A stretch of 64,000 nt of DNA, from NCBI GenBank assembly GCA_035403225.1, contig DAONET010000001.1, positions 1 through 64,000 on the forward strand, written 5' to 3'. Both the position numbers and the translations under genes were made by a program. Of this stretch, positions 7,807-16,155 are shown one piece after another (positions within the stretch are counted from its first letter, which is position 1; every line of letters starts with the position of its first letter). The notes under the pieces are model-generated. The model was not told where the DNA came from. It saw nothing but the letters and a program-made list of their open reading frames with translations, and did no database searches. Source of the DNA: DAIRDK01 sp035403225 (lineage in GTDB: Bacteria; Bacteroidota; Bacteroidia; Bacteroidales; FEN-979).

Positions 7807-8106
7807 TTACATTCCCTTGATCTTTTCTTTATGTTTTACCAGTTGTTTTTTCAGCGCTTCGACAGACTGATCGATAGCGTCTTCGAATGTTTTCGATTGT
7901 TTTTTCACAAAAAGGTCATTGCCTTTCACGATCATACGTACTTCCACGATTTTGTTCTCCTTGTTTTCAGTGTTTTCGAGACGGAGCATAACTTCGCTGC
8001 CGATGATCCCGTCGTAGATCGATGGCAATTTTTGAAGTTTCTCCGTGATAAAAGTTTCCAGTTTTTTATCAGACTTAAAATGAACCGTGTTGATCTTTAC
8101 ATTCAT
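7807..8106 (-). CDS. hpf: Ribosome hibernation-promoting factor, short HPF/RaiA type
   Basis: 99 residues from the second of two adjacent ATGs (8106; 8109 adds one Met). The sequence begins MNVKINTVHFKSDKKLETFI and continues with the beta-alpha-beta pattern of the S30AE/RaiA family, ending in a basic helix KKQLVKHKEKIK. It lacks the C-terminal dimerisation domain of long HPF, so it is the short type that stabilises inactive 70S or 100S ribosomes by occupying the decoding region of the 30S subunit. It starts 11-14 nt after xerC, so the two are co-transcribed, and a strong terminator follows. Confidence 0.92.
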   Translation of the reverse strand: MNVKINTVHFKSDKKLETFITEKLQKLPSIYDGIIGSEVMLRLENTENKENKIVEVRMIVKGNDLFVKKQSKTFEDAIDQSVEALKKQLVKHKEKIKGM

Positions 8107-8120
8107 CACAACCTCCTTTT

Positions 8121-8990
8121 TTATGCCCTTGGATGGGCTTGTTTATAAACCTTTTTAAGTTTTTCGATCGTATTATGTGTGTAGACTTGAGTAGCGGCGA
8201 GGCTGGCATGTCCCAGGAGTTCTTTGACAGCGTTCAGTTCGGCGCCATTATTCAGCAGATGTGTGGCGAAAGTGTGCCGGAGGACATGCGGACTTTTTTT
8301 ATCGAGTGTAGTGACAGCACCGAGGGCCCGGGTGACGATTCTGTGCACCATGCGGGGATAGATCCGTTTCCCTTTATCGGTTAAAAAGAGAGATTCGTCT
8401 TCAAACTGTTTCTTTTCTTCCAGGTACATGATCAGGAGATGCTTCACACTATTTCCAAACGGAATAATCCTTTCTTTATTACGTTTTCCGAGCACCTTCA
8501 GCGTTTGTTCGTGCATATTGACATCCGTCTCTTTCAGGTTGATCATTTCGGAGAGACGCATCCCGGTGGCGTAGAGGAGTTCGAGGATGAGTCGATTGCG
8601 GAGGCCGGGATATCCCGTCCCGAAATCGACCGCGGAAAAGAGTGTTTCCATCTTATCCTTTTCGACGAACACCGGCAGACGTCCGGGCACTTTAAGCGAA
8701 GTGACTTTTGCCGTCGGATTGACTTGTACTTTTCCCCCTTTCACGAGAAAGCGGTAGAATGATTTGAGGGTGGTAAGCTTCCGGTTGACCGAGCGGGGGG
8801 TGACCCCTGTTTCCATCAGGTCTGCCAGCCAGGATCGCACCATCGCATGAGTTACCTGAGTAGCGTCCGTTACCTGGAACCGGGAAGAGAGGAACCCGGA
8901 AAACTGTTCCAGGTCATGTTGGTAGGCTGTTACCGTGTGCGGTGAGTACCGCTTTTCGTATTTTATATATTGAATAAACCTTTCGATCAC
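8121..8990 (-). CDS. xerC: Tyrosine recombinase XerC/XerD type
   Basis: 289 residues starting at GTG 8990. The N-terminal SAM-like DNA-binding domain (residues 1-85, RYSPHTVTAYQHDL) is followed by the catalytic domain with the expected residues: Arg in TGMRLSE, the His-x-x-Arg pair in HVLRHTFATHLL, His in LLGHASLAAT and the nucleophile Tyr in QVYTH. The length matches chromosome-dimer-resolution recombinases acting at dif. The neighbours rpsU upstream and hpf downstream are the usual Bacteroidota context, which argues for a housekeeping Xer rather than a mobile-element integrase. A structured terminator separates it from rpsU. Confidence 0.9.
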   Translation of the reverse strand: MIERFIQYIKYEKRYSPHTVTAYQHDLEQFSGFLSSRFQVTDATQVTHAMVRSWLADLMETGVTPRSVNRKLTTLKSFYRFLVKGGKVQVNPTAKVTSLKVPGRLPVFVEKDKMETLFSAVDFGTGYPGLRNRLILELLYATGMRLSEMINLKETDVNMHEQTLKVLGKRNKERIIPFGNSVKHLLIMYLEEKKQFEDESLFLTDKGKRIYPRMVHRIVTRALGAVTTLDKKSPHVLRHTFATHLLNNGAELNAVKELLGHASLAATQVYTHNTIEKLKKVYKQAHPRA

Positions 8991-8995
8991 GACAT

Positions 8996-9076
8996 AAAAA
9001 AAAGAAGAAACACTGCATCGGCACTAAACCGAAGGATAAATATACGAATATATTTACCCGATGCAAAATTTCTTCT
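8996..9076 (-). terminator. Structured terminator or attenuator between rpsU and xerC
   Basis: Nested stems: AAATATA/TATATTT around a CGAA tetraloop (9038-9055), GCATCGG/CCGATGC (9015-9021 with 9058-9064) and AGAAGAAA/TTTCTTCT (9003-9010 with 9069-9076). On the minus strand the structure runs into eight T (8996-9003) immediately before the GTG of xerC. It can end the rpsU transcript and limit read-through into xerC-hpf. Confidence 0.7.
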
Positions 9077-9097
9077 TCAGGGAAGAAAAAAAATCCC

Positions 9098-9295
9098 TTA
9101 TTTCCCCTGTTCGGCTTGCTGAAGCTGCTGAACGAAAATAGCTTTCTGTGTAGCGTCTCTTTTCTTCACGGAAGGTTTGGTAAATTTCTGACGTTCGCGG
9201 AGTTCCTTTACCACGCCCGTTTTCTCAAATTTCCTTTTCAGCTTCTTTAATGCTCTGTCGATGCTTTCGCCTTCTTTAACAGGTACAATGATCAT
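9098..9295 (-). CDS. rpsU: 30S ribosomal protein S21
   Basis: 65 residues, strongly basic, beginning MIIVPVKEGESIDRALKKLKRKFEKTG, which is the conserved S21 start. S21 is a small-subunit protein near the platform and takes part in initiation. It is preceded by a textbook promoter (9347-9377) and followed by a structured terminator, so it can be expressed alone or by read-through with xerC and hpf. Length and motif agree with the family. Confidence 0.95.
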   Translation of the reverse strand: MIIVPVKEGESIDRALKKLKRKFEKTGVVKELRERQKFTKPSVKKRDATQKAIFVQQLQQAEQGK

Positions 9296-9346
9296 GCGAT
9301 TACGCTCTCTTTCTTTTGATTAAACAATAAATTTACTAAAGGGTTG

Positions 9347-9377
9347 CAAAAGTAATATTTTTTTTTCAAACCTCAAA
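9347..9377 (-). promoter_or_regulatory. Bacteroidota-type promoter of rpsU
   Basis: On the minus strand TTTG (9374-9377), a 19-nt spacer and TACTTTTG (9347-9354) match the TTTG-N19-TAnnTTTG consensus exactly. Predicted initiation near 9340 leaves a leader of about 45 nt. Confidence 0.85.
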
Positions 9378-9411
9378 ATAATTTTCATCTACCGTCGACA
9401 CCCGGTCAGCA

Positions 9412-11631
9412 TTATTCACCGGCGCGGAGGTTTTTCAGGATAAAACCGGTCATGCGGGAATAGAGGTGGAACGTGGTGTTTTTCCCGGTATAGATACCGT
9501 GATTGCTGTTGGGATACAGTTGTTGTTCGAACTGTTTATCGGCCGCCACCAGGGCTGTCACGAAATCGTAGGAGTTCTGCGGGTGGACATTATCGTCAGC
9601 CATGCCATGGATCATGAGCAGTTTGCCCTTCAGCGCTGCCGCATGGTTGATGGGGGAGTTATCCTCATAGCCGCTTTCGTTTTCCTTCGGGGTACGCATA
9701 AAGCGTTCGGTATAGATGTTATCGTAGTACTTCCAGTTGGTGACGGGGGCCACGGCGACACCCATGCTGAACCAGTCGGCGCCTTTGGTGAGGCTCGACA
9801 ACGTCAGGTATCCTCCGAAGCTCCAGCCCCACATGCCGATGCGGTCCTTATCGACGAAGGGGAGCGACCCGAGGTACTTGGCGCCTTCAATCTGGTCGAT
9901 GGTTTCGTATTTACCGAGTTCCAGGTAGGTGCATTTTTTAAACTCCTCTCCCCTGCCGCCGGTGCCGCGGTTATCGATCGAGACCATGATGATGCCGTTC
10001 TGAGCGAGCAGCTGATCCCAGGAGGAGACGGCGCCCCATTTGTTCAGGACGGTCTGTGATCCGGGTCCTCCGTAGATGGTGACCAGCACGGGGTATTTCC
10101 GGGCCGGGTCGAAGCCGGCGGGTTTCAGCATCCACCCGTTCAGGGTGATGCCATCATCGGTGGTGAAGGAGAAAAAGTCCGTTTTCCCGAAACCCGATTC
10201 CGTGATGGTGGTCTTCAGCTTTTCATTGTTCTCCACCTCCCTGACCGGCTTCCATTTCCGGTCATAGATCGTGACGACCGGCGGGGTATTGATATCCGAA
10301 TAGGAATCGATAAAATAGCGGAAACCGGGGGTGACTGAAACACTGTGTGTGCCGGGACCCGGGGTGAGTACGTTCAGTTTTTTACCGTCGAGCGAGACCG
10401 ACACCAGGCTGCGGTCCATCGGGGAGTTCATGGTGGTGACGGCATAAACGAGCTGTTTCTCTTCATCCACGCCCAGAAAACCGGTCACTTCCCAATTTCC
10501 TTTCGTGATCTGGCAAACGGGTGATCCATCCATATTATACAGGTAGAGATGCATGTATCCGTCTTTTTCCGAAGAAATAATAAACTGTTTGCCGTTCTTC
10601 AGGAAAGTCCAGTCATCGTTGATCTCGATATAATATTTGTTCTCTTCGGAATAGGTCACGTGTGTTTTTCCGGTAGCCGCGTCGGCGAAAAGCAGGTCGA
10701 GTTTATTCTGATGACGGTTCAGGCGGTACAGGGCCAGGATCTCCGGGTTTTCGGTCCATTTGATGCGGGGGATGTAGATGTCTGTTTCTTCTCCGATATC
10801 GACCTTCAGCAGGTCGCCGGTAACCAGGTTGGTGATGAAGATGTTCACCAGGGAATTATCCTCTCCCGGCTTCGGATACTTATATTTATATTGTTCCGGA
10901 TAGATCTCTCCGTAGTAATCGAGGGTATATTCTTTCACCCGGGTTTCGTCAAACCGGTAGTAGGCGATCTTTTTACTGTCGGGCGACCAGCAGAAGGCCT
11001 GGGCGAAACCGAATTCTTCTTCGTACACCCAGTCGGGAGCGCCGTTGATGATCTCATTCATTTTCCCGTCGAAGGTGATTTGTGTTTCTTCGGAAGGAGC
11101 CGTTTGTGTCGGAACAGGAAGCTCTTTCATAAACAGGTTGTTATCCCTCACATAAGCGATTTTGGTCCCGTCGGGAGAGATGACGGCCAGGCGTTGTTTC
11201 CCTTTATCCGAGACGGGAGTCAGTCTCCGGGTGGTAATATCGAAGACATAATAAAAGGCTTTGGAAGACCAGCGGTAGATGGCCTCCTCGTCTTTAGCAA
11301 AGAGTATTTTGGACTCGTCGGGAGAGAACTGATAGCCGTAAACCGGCAGGGGAACGGTATCTCCCTCGGGGATCAGTTCTTCGGAGGTGACCAGGGTGCT
11401 GACATACTTGCCTGTTTTATACTCATACACGTTGAGGCTGTCTTTTTTGACCTGGCAAAAATGTTCCCCGTCCTTCAGCGGTTGGGCTCCGGAGAAACCC
11501 CGGGCTGAAAACTTCCGGCTTTTTAAAACATCGTCAAGCGTGATCTTCCGGTTATCGGTTTGTGATTGAACCAGGGAAGATATCAGCATTAAAGCGAAAA
11601 GAATTCCGGATTTAAGTACATTTGTTTTCAT
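9412..11631 (-). CDS. S9B dipeptidyl peptidase IV-type serine peptidase, exported
   Basis: 739 residues from ATG 11631 (the two ATGs upstream, at 11634 and 11640, only lengthen the N-terminus). A signal peptide ends near VQSQ. A DPP-IV N-terminal beta-propeller occupies about residues 100-470, followed by an alpha/beta-hydrolase domain with GWSFGGYL (nucleophile Ser about 604), HGMADDNVH (acid Asp) and NSNHG (His about 711), in the usual order. DPP-IV enzymes remove X-Pro or X-Ala dipeptides from peptide N-termini in the periplasm and serve amino-acid supply in asaccharolytic Bacteroidota. Length is normal for the family. It stands alone, divergent from a flavin reductase gene. Confidence 0.92.
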   Translation of the reverse strand: MKTNVLKSGILFALMLISSLVQSQTDNRKITLDDVLKSRKFSARGFSGAQPLKDGEHFCQVKKDSLNVYEYKTGKYVSTLVTSEELIPEGDTVPLPVYGYQFSPDESKILFAKDEEAIYRWSSKAFYYVFDITTRRLTPVSDKGKQRLAVISPDGTKIAYVRDNNLFMKELPVPTQTAPSEETQITFDGKMNEIINGAPDWVYEEEFGFAQAFCWSPDSKKIAYYRFDETRVKEYTLDYYGEIYPEQYKYKYPKPGEDNSLVNIFITNLVTGDLLKVDIGEETDIYIPRIKWTENPEILALYRLNRHQNKLDLLFADAATGKTHVTYSEENKYYIEINDDWTFLKNGKQFIISSEKDGYMHLYLYNMDGSPVCQITKGNWEVTGFLGVDEEKQLVYAVTTMNSPMDRSLVSVSLDGKKLNVLTPGPGTHSVSVTPGFRYFIDSYSDINTPPVVTIYDRKWKPVREVENNEKLKTTITESGFGKTDFFSFTTDDGITLNGWMLKPAGFDPARKYPVLVTIYGGPGSQTVLNKWGAVSSWDQLLAQNGIIMVSIDNRGTGGRGEEFKKCTYLELGKYETIDQIEGAKYLGSLPFVDKDRIGMWGWSFGGYLTLSSLTKGADWFSMGVAVAPVTNWKYYDNIYTERFMRTPKENESGYEDNSPINHAAALKGKLLMIHGMADDNVHPQNSYDFVTALVAADKQFEQQLYPNSNHGIYTGKNTTFHLYSRMTGFILKNLRAGE

Positions 11632-11672
11632 CATAACCATTCAGATTTAACAGTCCGTAAAATTAGAAATTT

Positions 11673-12176
11673 ATGCGCAGACAGACCGGGATTTTCGACC
11701 TATTTGAAGAAACCACCGACAAACTTAACAATGACGGAGCCTTGCTGGTAGCAGGTGTCCCGTTCAACGTGATGACGATCGGCTGGGCCTCGCTGGGAAT
11801 AGTCTGGGGCAAGCCTGTTTTCCAGGTCTTTGTTCGTCCTACCCGTTATACCTTTGAGTACATGGAACGTTCCAGTGAATTCTCCGTATGTTTTTTTTCG
11901 GAGGATTACGGGAAAGAGCTGGCCATATGCGGCACCAAGTCGGGCCGGGATACTGACAAAATCGCCACCTGCCGTTTTCACATGGAGAAAGGGATCCTGA
12001 TCCCGACGCCGTATGTCAGGGAGTCGATGTTCCATTATGAATGCCGCATCCTGCACAAGCACCGGCTCGATCCTGCCACGCTAAGCCGCGACGTCATTGA
12101 GAAATACTATCCCAAGAGCGATTATCACATGGTGTATTACGGGGAGATACTGGGTACGTATATCAATGAGCCGTGA
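11673..12176 (+). CDS. Flavin reductase-like FMN-binding protein
   Basis: 167 residues with the split-barrel flavin-reductase pattern: an N-terminal strand pair LLVAGVPFNVMTIGWASLGIVWGKPVFQVFVRPTRYT, then FSVCFFSEDYGKELAICGTKSGRDTDK, as in NAD(P)H:FMN oxidoreductase-like proteins and flavoredoxins. The redox partner is unknown and no oxygenase gene is adjacent. It is divergent from the DPP-IV gene and followed by tRNA-Val. Confidence 0.85.
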   Translation: MRRQTGIFDLFEETTDKLNNDGALLVAGVPFNVMTIGWASLGIVWGKPVFQVFVRPTRYTFEYMERSSEFSVCFFSEDYGKELAICGTKSGRDTDKIATCRFHMEKGILIPTPYVRESMFHYECRILHKHRLDPATLSRDVIEKYYPKSDYHMVYYGEILGTYINEP

Positions 12177-12200
12177 GGTAACGACGGAAAATAAAATCAT

Positions 12201-12231
12201 TTTGAAATTTAACGGGAGTATCATACCTTTG
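12201..12231 (+). promoter_or_regulatory. Promoter of tRNA-Val
   Basis: TTTG (12201-12204), 19 nt, then TACCTTTG (12224-12231) match the Bacteroidota consensus exactly. The tRNA begins 12 nt downstream. Confidence 0.85.
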
Positions 12232-12242
12232 CGCCTCCATTC

Positions 12243-12317
12243 GGGATGTTAGCTCAGTTGGTTTAGAGCATCGCCTTGACAGGGCGGGGGTCACAAGTTC
12301 GAATCTTGTACATCCCA
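12243..12317 (+). tRNA. tRNA-Val (anticodon GAC)
   Basis: A 75-nt cloverleaf with acceptor GGGATGT/ACATCCC, D-arm GCTC/GAGC, anticodon stem TCGCC/GGCGG around TTGACAG (anticodon GAC), T-arm ACAAG/CTTGT and discriminator A. It has its own promoter upstream and a terminator directly downstream. Confidence 0.95.
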
Positions 12318-12320
12318 CAG

Positions 12321-12344
12321 AAAGCGCCACCAAGCGCTTTTTTT
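12321..12344 (+). terminator. Terminator of tRNA-Val
   Basis: Perfect 7-bp stem AAAGCGC/GCGCTTT around CACCAA, running into a T tract (12338-12344). It starts 4 nt after the tRNA. Confidence 0.9.
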
Positions 12345-12387
12345 GTATCCGGCCTCCGGTTTTTCTCAAAGGAGAGTCTTTCTTTCT

Positions 12388-12416
12388 TGCTAAAAGAATT
12401 CTTTTCTTATTTTTGA
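12388..12416 (+). promoter_or_regulatory. Promoter of the M48 lipoprotein gene
   Basis: TTG (12388-12390), 18 nt, then TATTTTTG (12409-12416). Predicted initiation near 12422 leaves only a few nucleotides before the ATG at 12429, so the mRNA would be nearly leaderless. Confidence 0.6.
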
Positions 12417-12428
12417 AAAAAAAATGCT

Positions 12429-13235
12429 ATGAAAAAAGCGATGACGTTAGTGACCATGGCTTGTCTAGGCCTGGTGCTGGTTTTTCTTTCCTCCTGTTCG
12501 GATGACAACAGCATTAACCTCTTCTCGGTGGAAGATGACATGGCTCTGGGCCAGCAGGCCGACGATCAGATCCGGACGAATGCGGGAGAATATGCGATCC
12601 TTGATTCGGCTCAGTATACAACCGCTTATCAGCATTTATACCGCATCCGTGATATCATCCTGGCCTCGGGCAAGGTCAAGTATGCCGACAAGTTTTCCTG
12701 GCGGTGCACCATTCTGAAGAACGACACCGTCGTGAATGCTTTTTGTCTGCCGGGCGGGACGATGTATTTCTATACCGGGCTGATCAAGTTACTCGACAAT
12801 GAAGCGCAGTTTGCCGGGGTGATGGCTCATGAGATGGCCCATGCCGACCGTCGTCATTCCACCGACCAGCTTACCGTGGCTTACGGTCTCGACCTGTTGC
12901 TTGAAATCGTACTGGGCAACAACCCGAGTGCCATCGCACAGATCGCGGCCGATCTGGCAGCAGGTCTTTCCACCCTGGCTTTCAGCCGTCAGGATGAATA
13001 CGAAGCAGACGAATATGCCGTAAAGTTTCTGTATCCTACGGAGGAGGATGCAGCCAGTCTGGGCGACTTCTTCACCAAATTAGAGAGTCAGTCAACGGTT
13101 CCCTCTTTCCTCAGCACCCATCCTTCCCCGGAAGACCGGCTGGAAAAGATCAACGAGCATTTCAAGGCTGAAGGGGGTGTTCACAAACAGACTTTCGAAA
13201 GCCGGTACGGCGAATTCAAAGCAGCGCTGCCTTAA
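12429..13235 (+). CDS. M48-family zinc metallopeptidase lipoprotein
   Basis: 268 residues. The lipobox FLSSC places the lipidated Cys at residue 23, so the protein is membrane-anchored outside the cytoplasm. The catalytic HEMAH is at 134-138 and the third zinc ligand is the Glu in QDEYEADEYA (about residue 192), the standard M48 arrangement also found in BepA/LoiP-type proteases that clear misassembled outer-membrane proteins. No TPR domain follows, so it resembles LoiP more than BepA. An ATG at 12424 leads straight to a stop codon, which fixes the start at 12429. It faces the LytR-type regulator gene. Confidence 0.9.
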   Translation: MKKAMTLVTMACLGLVLVFLSSCSDDNSINLFSVEDDMALGQQADDQIRTNAGEYAILDSAQYTTAYQHLYRIRDIILASGKVKYADKFSWRCTILKNDTVVNAFCLPGGTMYFYTGLIKLLDNEAQFAGVMAHEMAHADRRHSTDQLTVAYGLDLLLEIVLGNNPSAIAQIAADLAAGLSTLAFSRQDEYEADEYAVKFLYPTEEDAASLGDFFTKLESQSTVPSFLSTHPSPEDRLEKINEHFKAEGGVHKQTFESRYGEFKAALP

Positions 13236-13264
13236 ACCGGGTCTGGTCAAAGGTTTAATTTTTC
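13232..13264 (+). terminator. Possible terminator after the M48 gene
   Basis: TTAAACC (13232-13238) pairs with GGTTTAA (13252-13258) and is followed by five T. It overlaps the M48 stop codon and the last codons of the convergent regulator gene. Confidence 0.5.
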
Positions 13265-13999
13265 TTTCAGGGTCTTGTAGCCGGCCGAGCTGGCTTTCAG
13301 GACGGTATCGTCTTTCAGTTTGACGACGTATTGTTCCTTGTCGTACAGTTCGAGACGCGCGATAGCGTTGAGGTTCACGATGAATGAACGGTGGATGCGG
13401 GTGAACACGGAAGGATCGAGATGCGTCTCAAAATATTTCATGGTCTTCTCCTTGAGGAATTTGCCCGCCGGGGTAAAGATCATGACGTAATCGCCTTCCG
13501 CTTCGATGTACAGGATCTCACTGGTAGGGATCACATGAACGTTATGCCTGATCTTGACGGCGATGCGGTAGATGATACCGGGATCGTTATCCATGGTTTG
13601 TACAAGCGCATTAACCGGTTGTTTGTTATCAGCGCCTGTTTTGATCGACTGGATGGCTTTTTGCATAGCCTGGTCGAAACGCTGGCGCGAATATGGTTTC
13701 AGGAGGTAGTCGGTGGCGCTCATCTCGAAAGCTTTCACCGCATATTGGTCATAGGCCGTGCTGAAGATGATCACGGGCGGATTTTCCAGCAACTCGAGCA
13801 ACTCCAGTCCGGTGAGTTTGGGCATCTGAATATCGAGGAAAACCAGGTCGGGGTTGGTTTCCCTGATCCCTTTCAGTCCGCTGAAGCCATCCTCGAATTC
13901 GCCGGTCACTTCAAATTCAGGATAAGCAGAAAGAAATTTCTGGATGATCACCCGTGCAGGAGCTTCATCGTCGATGATGAGTGTTTTGTACTTATTCAT
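13247..13999 (-). CDS. LytTR-family response regulator
   Basis: 250 residues. The receiver domain (1-125) has the acidic pair DDE at 10-12, phospho-acceptor Asp56 in LVFLDIQMP, Thr in FSTAYDQYAV and Lys in YLLKPY. A LytTR DNA-binding domain (about 145-248) follows with the typical LYIEAEGDYVMIFT and FTRIHRSFIVNLNAI stretches. It overlaps the kinase gene by 8 nt and forms with it a LytS/LytR-type pair. Targets are unknown; the LiaF-like gene in the same operon suggests control of an envelope-stress response. Confidence 0.93.
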   Translation of the reverse strand: MNKYKTLIIDDEAPARVIIQKFLSAYPEFEVTGEFEDGFSGLKGIRETNPDLVFLDIQMPKLTGLELLELLENPPVIIFSTAYDQYAVKAFEMSATDYLLKPYSRQRFDQAMQKAIQSIKTGADNKQPVNALVQTMDNDPGIIYRIAVKIRHNVHVIPTSEILYIEAEGDYVMIFTPAGKFLKEKTMKYFETHLDPSVFTRIHRSFIVNLNAIARLELYDKEQYVVKLKDDTVLKASSAGYKTLKEKLNL

Positions 14000-15047
14000 G
14001 GTTATCGGGGATTTTCAGGATCACTTTGAACTTGGCATCTTCGGCCCGGAATTCCAGCAGGTCGGTGCGGTGATACAGGAGCCTCAGGCGTTCGCGGATA
14101 TTGGATAAGCCAACGCCGGTGCCGGCTTTTCGCGGGGCCTCGCTATCAAAGTCATTGACCATGGTGATGATGGTCATTCCGGGGTCGCGGGTGCAAGTCG
14201 TTTCGATGCACACCGTCCCGGTGCTTTCGTAAACACCGTGTTTGATGGCATTTTCGAACAGCGGCTGGAGGACAGTGGCCGGGATCATCATCGACTGGCA
14301 GGCAGGATCGATGTGATGGATATAATCGAGTTTCTTCCCGAAGCGCACCTTTTCAATCTCGAGGTACCGTTCGATGTTCTCCATCTCTTTGTTCAGGGAG
14401 ACGAACTGTTTGGAAGAAGCGGATACGGAATAGCGAAGGAAGTCGGAAAGCCTGATCACCATTTCCTGTGCTTTTTCGGGATCGGTAATGGTCAGGGACG
14501 AAACGGAGTTGAGGCTGTTGAACAGAAAATGCGGATTGATCTGCGACTTCAGCACATTCAGTTCCGATTCGCGGAGCAGCTCGTTGAGCCTTGCTTCTGC
14601 TTTGAGCCGTTCCTGCAGGTCATTATACATCAGGATCAGGTAATAGCCCAGACCGGTAAGGACATAAAGCATCACTCCCAGAATGGCCTGTGAAGGGAGG
14701 GAATCGCGGATGAAATGCAGCAATCGTGCTTCGGACGGGAAGATGGAGGAAAGCAGGAAATAGGAAGTCGCCATCCACCCCACCAGGATTAAGGCTGCCG
14801 AGCTCAGGTGATTGAACAGCATGTTCCAGGATACCCCTTTCCCCAGCGGGCAGTATCTAACCACGAACCAGAGGATGATGCCCATCAGGGAGAACATCAT
14901 GTTAAAGATCAGGCTGTCGATGAACGCAAAGGTGCCCGGGACTCCATAGAAGAAGAATAAAATGGAAAACTGGACCATCGTAACGATGATCCAGGCTCCA
15001 AAATAGATGACGACGGATTTCCAGCTCCGGAATACCGGGTGCAACAT
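13992..15047 (-). CDS. LytS-type sensor histidine kinase
   Basis: 351 residues. Four hydrophobic segments lie in the first 145 residues. A short coiled-coil linker (LQERLKAEARLNELLRESELNVLKSQ) leads into the His_kinase domain with phospho-acceptor His173 in INPHFLFNSLN, and an HATPase_c domain with VLQPLFENAIKHG (N box) and GTGVGLSNIRERL (G box) follows. There is no obvious periplasmic sensor domain, so the signal is probably sensed in the membrane or passed on by the neighbouring LiaF-like protein, 11 nt upstream in the same operon. Confidence 0.93.
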   Translation of the reverse strand: MLHPVFRSWKSVVIYFGAWIIVTMVQFSILFFFYGVPGTFAFIDSLIFNMMFSLMGIILWFVVRYCPLGKGVSWNMLFNHLSSAALILVGWMATSYFLLSSIFPSEARLLHFIRDSLPSQAILGVMLYVLTGLGYYLILMYNDLQERLKAEARLNELLRESELNVLKSQINPHFLFNSLNSVSSLTITDPEKAQEMVIRLSDFLRYSVSASSKQFVSLNKEMENIERYLEIEKVRFGKKLDYIHHIDPACQSMMIPATVLQPLFENAIKHGVYESTGTVCIETTCTRDPGMTIITMVNDFDSEAPRKAGTGVGLSNIRERLRLLYHRTDLLEFRAEDAKFKVILKIPDNHE

Positions 15048-15058
15048 GATTATCTGAT

Positions 15059-15790
15059 TTAATAACTTTTGATCTCTCCGCCTCCAAAGACAGCGCTTCC
15101 CCTGATGATCAGCGACCTGGTCGGATCGATTTTTTCTTTCACGGTAACTCTTTTATCAGCAAAGCCGCCCAGGATCGATGACATTTTCATTTCCACTTTC
15201 CACGAAGGCGGTACGATCACGGTGATGCCGCCAAAGGCGATGCTGAGGTTCAGCGTATGTGATCCCTCTGCCAGCCTGGCCTGTGTGAGGTCAAGTTCGA
15301 TGTTCCCGAATACGCAATGTACCTGTCCGCCGGAAAACTCCTGGCTGGTAATATGCTGGGTCGAATCGCTGAAGATCACCTCCTCGTGGACCATGCCTTC
15401 GGAGGAGACCGATCGTTCATGCAGGTCGTTTTTGGCCCTGACAGACCTGTGCGGGCAAATTTTAAAGATGATCATGACCCCGGCGGCGATGAGGATCAGC
15501 GGCCAGAAATTATGTATGAAATGATCGGGCAGGAAGAACAACCTCGGGAGCAGGAAGAAACTTCCCACACAAACCAGGATAATGCCGGGTATCCAGCTGT
15601 CATAACTGAGCAGGCTGATCACGCCGATGACGATCAGCAACATCTGCCAGGAGAAGAAAATGTGCTTCCATCCTTCGGTTACCAAACCAAAGTTGGTCAG
15701 AAGGAGTAATAAACCAGCGAGGACGACCACTATTCCGATAGTAGTACCCCTCATGGTTTTGGATTTTGTATGAATGTTTTCGGATTCCAT
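15059..15790 (-). CDS. LiaF-like membrane protein (cell-wall-active antibiotic response family)
   Basis: 243 residues from ATG 15790; upstream in-frame codons would place an odd hydrophobic stretch before it. Four hydrophobic segments (TTIGIVVVLAGLLLLL, WQMLLIVIGVISLL, GIILVCVGSFFLL, FWPLILIAAGVMIIF) are followed by a beta-rich C-terminal domain (VHCVFGNIELDLTQARL, GGITVIVPPSWKVEMK, GGFADKR, RGSAVFGGGEIK) like the LiaF C-terminal domain. In Firmicutes LiaF restrains a kinase until cell-wall stress. Its place as first gene before lytS and lytR supports an equivalent role here, by inference. Confidence 0.85.
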   Translation of the reverse strand: MESENIHTKSKTMRGTTIGIVVVLAGLLLLLTNFGLVTEGWKHIFFSWQMLLIVIGVISLLSYDSWIPGIILVCVGSFFLLPRLFFLPDHFIHNFWPLILIAAGVMIIFKICPHRSVRAKNDLHERSVSSEGMVHEEVIFSDSTQHITSQEFSGGQVHCVFGNIELDLTQARLAEGSHTLNLSIAFGGITVIVPPSWKVEMKMSSILGGFADKRVTVKEKIDPTRSLIIRGSAVFGGGEIKSY

Positions 15791-16029
15791 CATTATAAGC
15801 GTTAAAAGTACGATTATTTGCAGTGACAAAAGTACCCGGACCTTTTCCTTTCGTAAAGCAGAAATCGTTGAATTACCGATTTTCGTCTTTTAAAATCGCC
15901 GTTCATAAGCCATATGCATTAATTATTTTGTCACTAAGTACATGACAAAATTTCTGAGATGAAGTATCTCTAATTGTTATACACCATTTTACATCTTTCT
16001 TTATCGTTTTCTAACCTTCTGATTTTCTT

Positions 16030-16067
16030 GTTCATTTTCTTTTTGCTTGTCCAAAAAGAAAACGAAC
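16030..16067. repeat. Intergenic inverted repeat
   Basis: Arms of 16 nt (16030-16045 and 16052-16067) are complementary except for one position and enclose a 6-nt loop. Pyrimidine-rich and purine-rich arms of this kind (ttttctttttg / caaaaagaaaa) recur between genes in many Bacteroidota genomes, as far as I remember. The role is unknown. Confidence 0.7.
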
Positions 16068-16155
16068 CAAAAGAAAAACGACAGCCGTGCCTTTTCGACG
16101 ACCCACCTGACCAGATGCGAACTGTGAAGTCCGAAATGTGATATTCCTCTCCTTA

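Noticed and set aside
8121..8990. Mobile-element integrase reading of the tyrosine recombinase near tRNA genes
   Set aside because: The rpsU-xerC-hpf context and length fit a housekeeping Xer recombinase, and no attachment-site repeats were seen.
10549..11508. A 319-codon open frame antisense to the DPP-IV gene
   Set aside because: The opposite strand encodes a complete DPP-IV enzyme with its catalytic triad; the antisense frame is low-complexity and motif-free.
12163..12369. Open frame antisense across tRNA-Val
   Set aside because: It is the complement of a tRNA with its own promoter and terminator.
13992..15790. Possible antibiotic-resistance two-component system
   Set aside because: The LiaF-LytS-LytR arrangement fits an ordinary envelope-stress response, and no resistance gene is adjacent.
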